A DNA stretch of 8,449 nucleotides from Bacteroidota bacterium (GTDB lineage Bacteria; Bacteroidota; Bacteroidia; Flavobacteriales; Flavobacteriaceae). Below the pieces are notes generated by a model. The model saw only the letters and a list, made by a program, of their open reading frames with translations. It was not told where the DNA came from and ran no database searches. Each line of letters starts with the position of its first letter. Position 1 is the first letter of the stretch. Shown in pieces: positions 6,831 to 8,449 of the stretch. The stretch covers positions 1 to 8,449 of the forward strand of contig SMXJ01000104.1 in NCBI GenBank assembly GCA_004356305.1, in the 5' to 3' direction. Position numbers and translations under genes: made by a program.

Positions 6831-7002
6831 ACTGCCTACATTAATACTATTTTTTGGTAAACTCAACACGAATTCTTTAAAAAGGGTGAGTTGAAGTTGT
6901 AAAAGCGTGCCGCCTTTGAGCGGATACTTGACCAGCTTGTTAGCCCTAAACTTGTTTTAAAGGAGTTTATTCAAAATCCCATTATTAGTGTAGGCTTTTT
7001 TT
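6831..7002 (+). ncRNA. ssrS: 6S RNA (flavobacterial type, 6S-Flavo)
   Basis: This noncoding stretch between zapA and rny folds as a long, closed, irregular rod, the shape of 6S RNA, which mimics an open promoter and sequesters RNA polymerase holoenzyme. Pairings read by eye are: a 13-bp closing stem 6834-6846 with 6983-6995 (one G-U); a large internal bubble (about 6847-6872 against 6965-6982); a helix 6873-6882 with 6955-6964; 6894-6898 with 6949-6953; 6903-6906 with 6935-6938; and an apical CCGC/GCGG hairpin 6910-6913 with 6920-6923. The length is about 170 nt, within the usual 6S range. A competing hairpin, 6860-6865 with 6887-6892, could form in a rearranged state, as in 6S release after product-RNA synthesis. 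The 5' end is set by the closing stem and uncertain by a few bases. No good TAnnTTTG precedes it, so it may be processed from the zapA transcript. Position next to zapA supports the call. Confidence 0.82.
6983..7002 (+). terminator. Terminator-like 3' end of the 6S RNA (stem arm plus T7 tract)
   Basis: The downstream arm of the 13-bp closing stem (6983-6995) runs directly into seven T residues (6996-7002). The pairing partner lies about 140 nt upstream at 6834-6846, so the whole 6S RNA sits in the loop. This can define the 3' end of the RNA, but it is not a compact intrinsic terminator and readthrough into rny is plausible. Confidence 0.55.
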
Positions 7003-7022
7003 ATACACTAACTCAACAAACT

Positions 7023-8449
7023 ATGGACAATATAATCACTATAATCATTGCCTCTGTTGCGGGATTGATCCTCGGATTTATCGTATCAAAATTACTCGAG
7101 AGGAGCAATGCATCACAGGTTATAAAATCGGCGAAGAAAAATGCCTCCTCTATAATTAAATCGGCTAAGGTGGACGCCGAATCTCTTAAAAAGGACAAAT
7201 TACTTCAGGCCAAGGAAAAGTTTATAGAACTCAAGTCCGAACATGAGAAGGTGATTCTAAACCGGGATAAAAAGATGGCGGAAGCAGAGAAACGTACCCG
7301 GGATAAGGAATCTGTTATTTCGAATGAACTTTCAAAAAACAAGAAGGTAAATTTTCAATTGGAAGAAAAAATAAAGGACTATGACACCAGACTCGATTTC
7401 CTCGAAAAGAAAAAGAGTGAAGTTGAAAAAATGCATCGTAGTCAAATAGAACAACTGGAAGTTATATCCAGTCTTTCTGCTGAGGATGCCAAGGAGCAAC
7501 TTCTGGAAACGTTGAAGGAGGAGGCCAAGGCTGATGCCATGGCCTATATTCAAACGACTATGGAGGAAGCGAAAATGACGGCTCAGCAAGACGCTAAAAA
7601 GATTATCATCAATACTATTCAACGTATAGGCACCGAAGAAGCCATCGAAAACTGTGTTTCGGTCTTCAATCTGGAAAGTGACGATGTAAAAGGGAGAATT
7701 ATCGGCCGTGAAGGAAGGAATATTCGAGCCATTGAAGCCGCTACCGGCGTTGAAATTATTGTTGACGATACTCCTGAGGCCATTATCCTTTCCTGTTTCG
7801 ATTCGGTTCGAAGAGAGATCGCGCGATTGTCGTTACATAAGTTGGTTGTGGATGGCCGAATACACCCTGCACGTATCGAAGAAGTGGTGCGGAAAACCAA
7901 AAATCAAATTGAAGAAGAAATTATCGAGGTTGGGAAACGTACGGTCATAGACCTCGGAATTCATGGTTTGCATCCGGAATTGATCAAAACTATAGGACGA
8001 ATGAAGTATCGCTCCTCTTATGGACAAAACCTATTACATCACTCCCGTGAAGTTGCGAGACTATGTGGTGTGATGGCGTCGGAATTAGGTTTGAATGCCA
8101 AGCTGGCCAAAAGAGCCGGACTGCTGCATGATGTCGGTAAAGTACCAGAAGCGGAAACCGAAACTCCTCATGCCATCCTCGGAATGCAATGGGCGGAAAA
8201 ATTCGGTGAAAAACCCGACGTATGCAATGCCATCGGAGCCCATCACGACGAGATCGAAATGACCAATTTACTATCTCCTATTATTCAGGTTTGTGACGCC
8301 ATAAGCGGTGCTCGCCCGGGTGCAAGACGACAGATTTTGGACTCATATATCCAACGACTGAAGGATATGGAAGAAATCGCCTTTGGATTCACCGGTGTGA
8401 ATAAAGCCTATGCAATTCAAGCCGGAAGAGAGTTACGTGTTATTGTCGA
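7023..8449 (+). CDS. rny: Ribonuclease Y (C-terminus beyond window)
   Basis: The frame opens at ATG 7023 and runs to the right edge, giving 475 complete codons of a family usually near 520. RNase Y is a membrane-anchored endoribonuclease that starts mRNA decay. Domains in order: an N-terminal transmembrane helix at about 4-22 (IITIIIASVAGLILGFIV); a long charged coiled coil at about 30-195 rich in Lys and Glu; a KH RNA-binding domain with the GxxG loop in RIIGREGRNIRA (225-236); and an HD phosphohydrolase domain with LLHHSREVA (337-345), the metal-binding His369-Asp370 of LLHDVGK, AHHDE at 406-410 and QVCDAISGARPGARR at 422-436. All expected catalytic residues inside the window are present. 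Only the last 45 or so residues should be missing. The ATG is 20 nt after the T-tract of the 6S RNA with no Shine-Dalgarno sequence. No clear own promoter is visible, so expression may depend on readthrough or a weak promoter inside the 6S gene. Confidence 0.93.
   Translation, partial: MDNIITIIIASVAGLILGFIVSKLLERSNASQVIKSAKKNASSIIKSAKVDAESLKKDKLLQAKEKFIELKSEHEKVILNRDKKMAEAEKRTRDKESVISNELSKNKKVNFQLEEKIKDYDTRLDFLEKKKSEVEKMHRSQIEQLEVISSLSAEDAKEQLLETLKEEAKADAMAYIQTTMEEAKMTAQQDAKKIIINTIQRIGTEEAIENCVSVFNLESDDVKGRIIGREGRNIRAIEAATGVEIIVDDTPEAIILSCFDSVRREIARLSLHKLVVDGRIHPARIEEVVRKTKNQIEEEIIEVGKRTVIDLGIHGLHPELIKTIGRMKYRSSYGQNLLHHSREVARLCGVMASELGLNAKLAKRAGLLHDVGKVPEAETETPHAILGMQWAEKFGEKPDVCNAIGAHHDEIEMTNLLSPIIQVCDAISGARPGARRQILDSYIQRLKDMEEIAFGFTGVNKAYAIQAGRELRVIV

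Noticed and set aside
7619..7900. Minus-strand open frames over rny (also 7332-7622, 7013-7198 and 7833-8027)
   Set aside because: They lie antisense to the RNase Y frame, whose transmembrane, coiled-coil, KH and HD features are clear. They have no family features of their own.

Overview
The window looks like chromosomal DNA from a member of the Bacteroidota, most likely a Flavobacteriaceae species. The support is: an AT-leaning composition; intergenic matches to the Bacteroidota -7 promoter element TAnnTTTG; start regions that are A-rich and lack Shine-Dalgarno sequences; a TonB-dependent receptor with an N-terminal carboxypeptidase-regulatory-like domain; a lipoprotein with acidic Ca-binding repeats; and a flavobacterial-type 6S RNA beside zapA. 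I cannot name the genus. Nothing points to a mobile element, prophage, CRISPR array or recent transfer.

Layout, left to right. Positions 1-613 (minus) hold the N-terminal part of a lipoprotein with thrombospondin-type-3-like repeats, cut by the window edge. A divergent intergenic region (614-734) follows. Positions 735-1883 (plus) encode an IscS/NifS-type cysteine desulfurase. It converges, across 21 bp with no visible terminator, on a minus-strand pair: an M23 metallopeptidase (6068-4377) followed by a TonB-dependent receptor (4373-1905). The receptor starts at a TTG three bases after the peptidase stop and in the same reading frame. A second divergent intergenic region (6069-6214) carries a good TTG-N20-TAACTTTG promoter for the plus-strand set. 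That set is a 96-residue coiled-coil protein (6215-6505), ZapA (6516-6806), a 6S RNA (about 6831-7002) and RNase Y (7023 to beyond the window end).

Functionally the right half links cell division (ZapA and a putative coiled-coil partner), global transcription control (6S RNA) and mRNA turnover (RNase Y). The left half is envelope biology (outer-membrane receptor, peptidoglycan hydrolase, lipoprotein) plus sulfur mobilisation. Most of this is conserved housekeeping content. The items most worth a second look are the 6S RNA fold and its tight junction with rny, the same-frame TTG start of the receptor, and the uncharacterised coiled-coil protein next to ZapA. The partial lipoprotein, the 6S RNA and the partial rny are easy to miss because they run off the edges or do not code. 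I found no convincing new multi-gene system.
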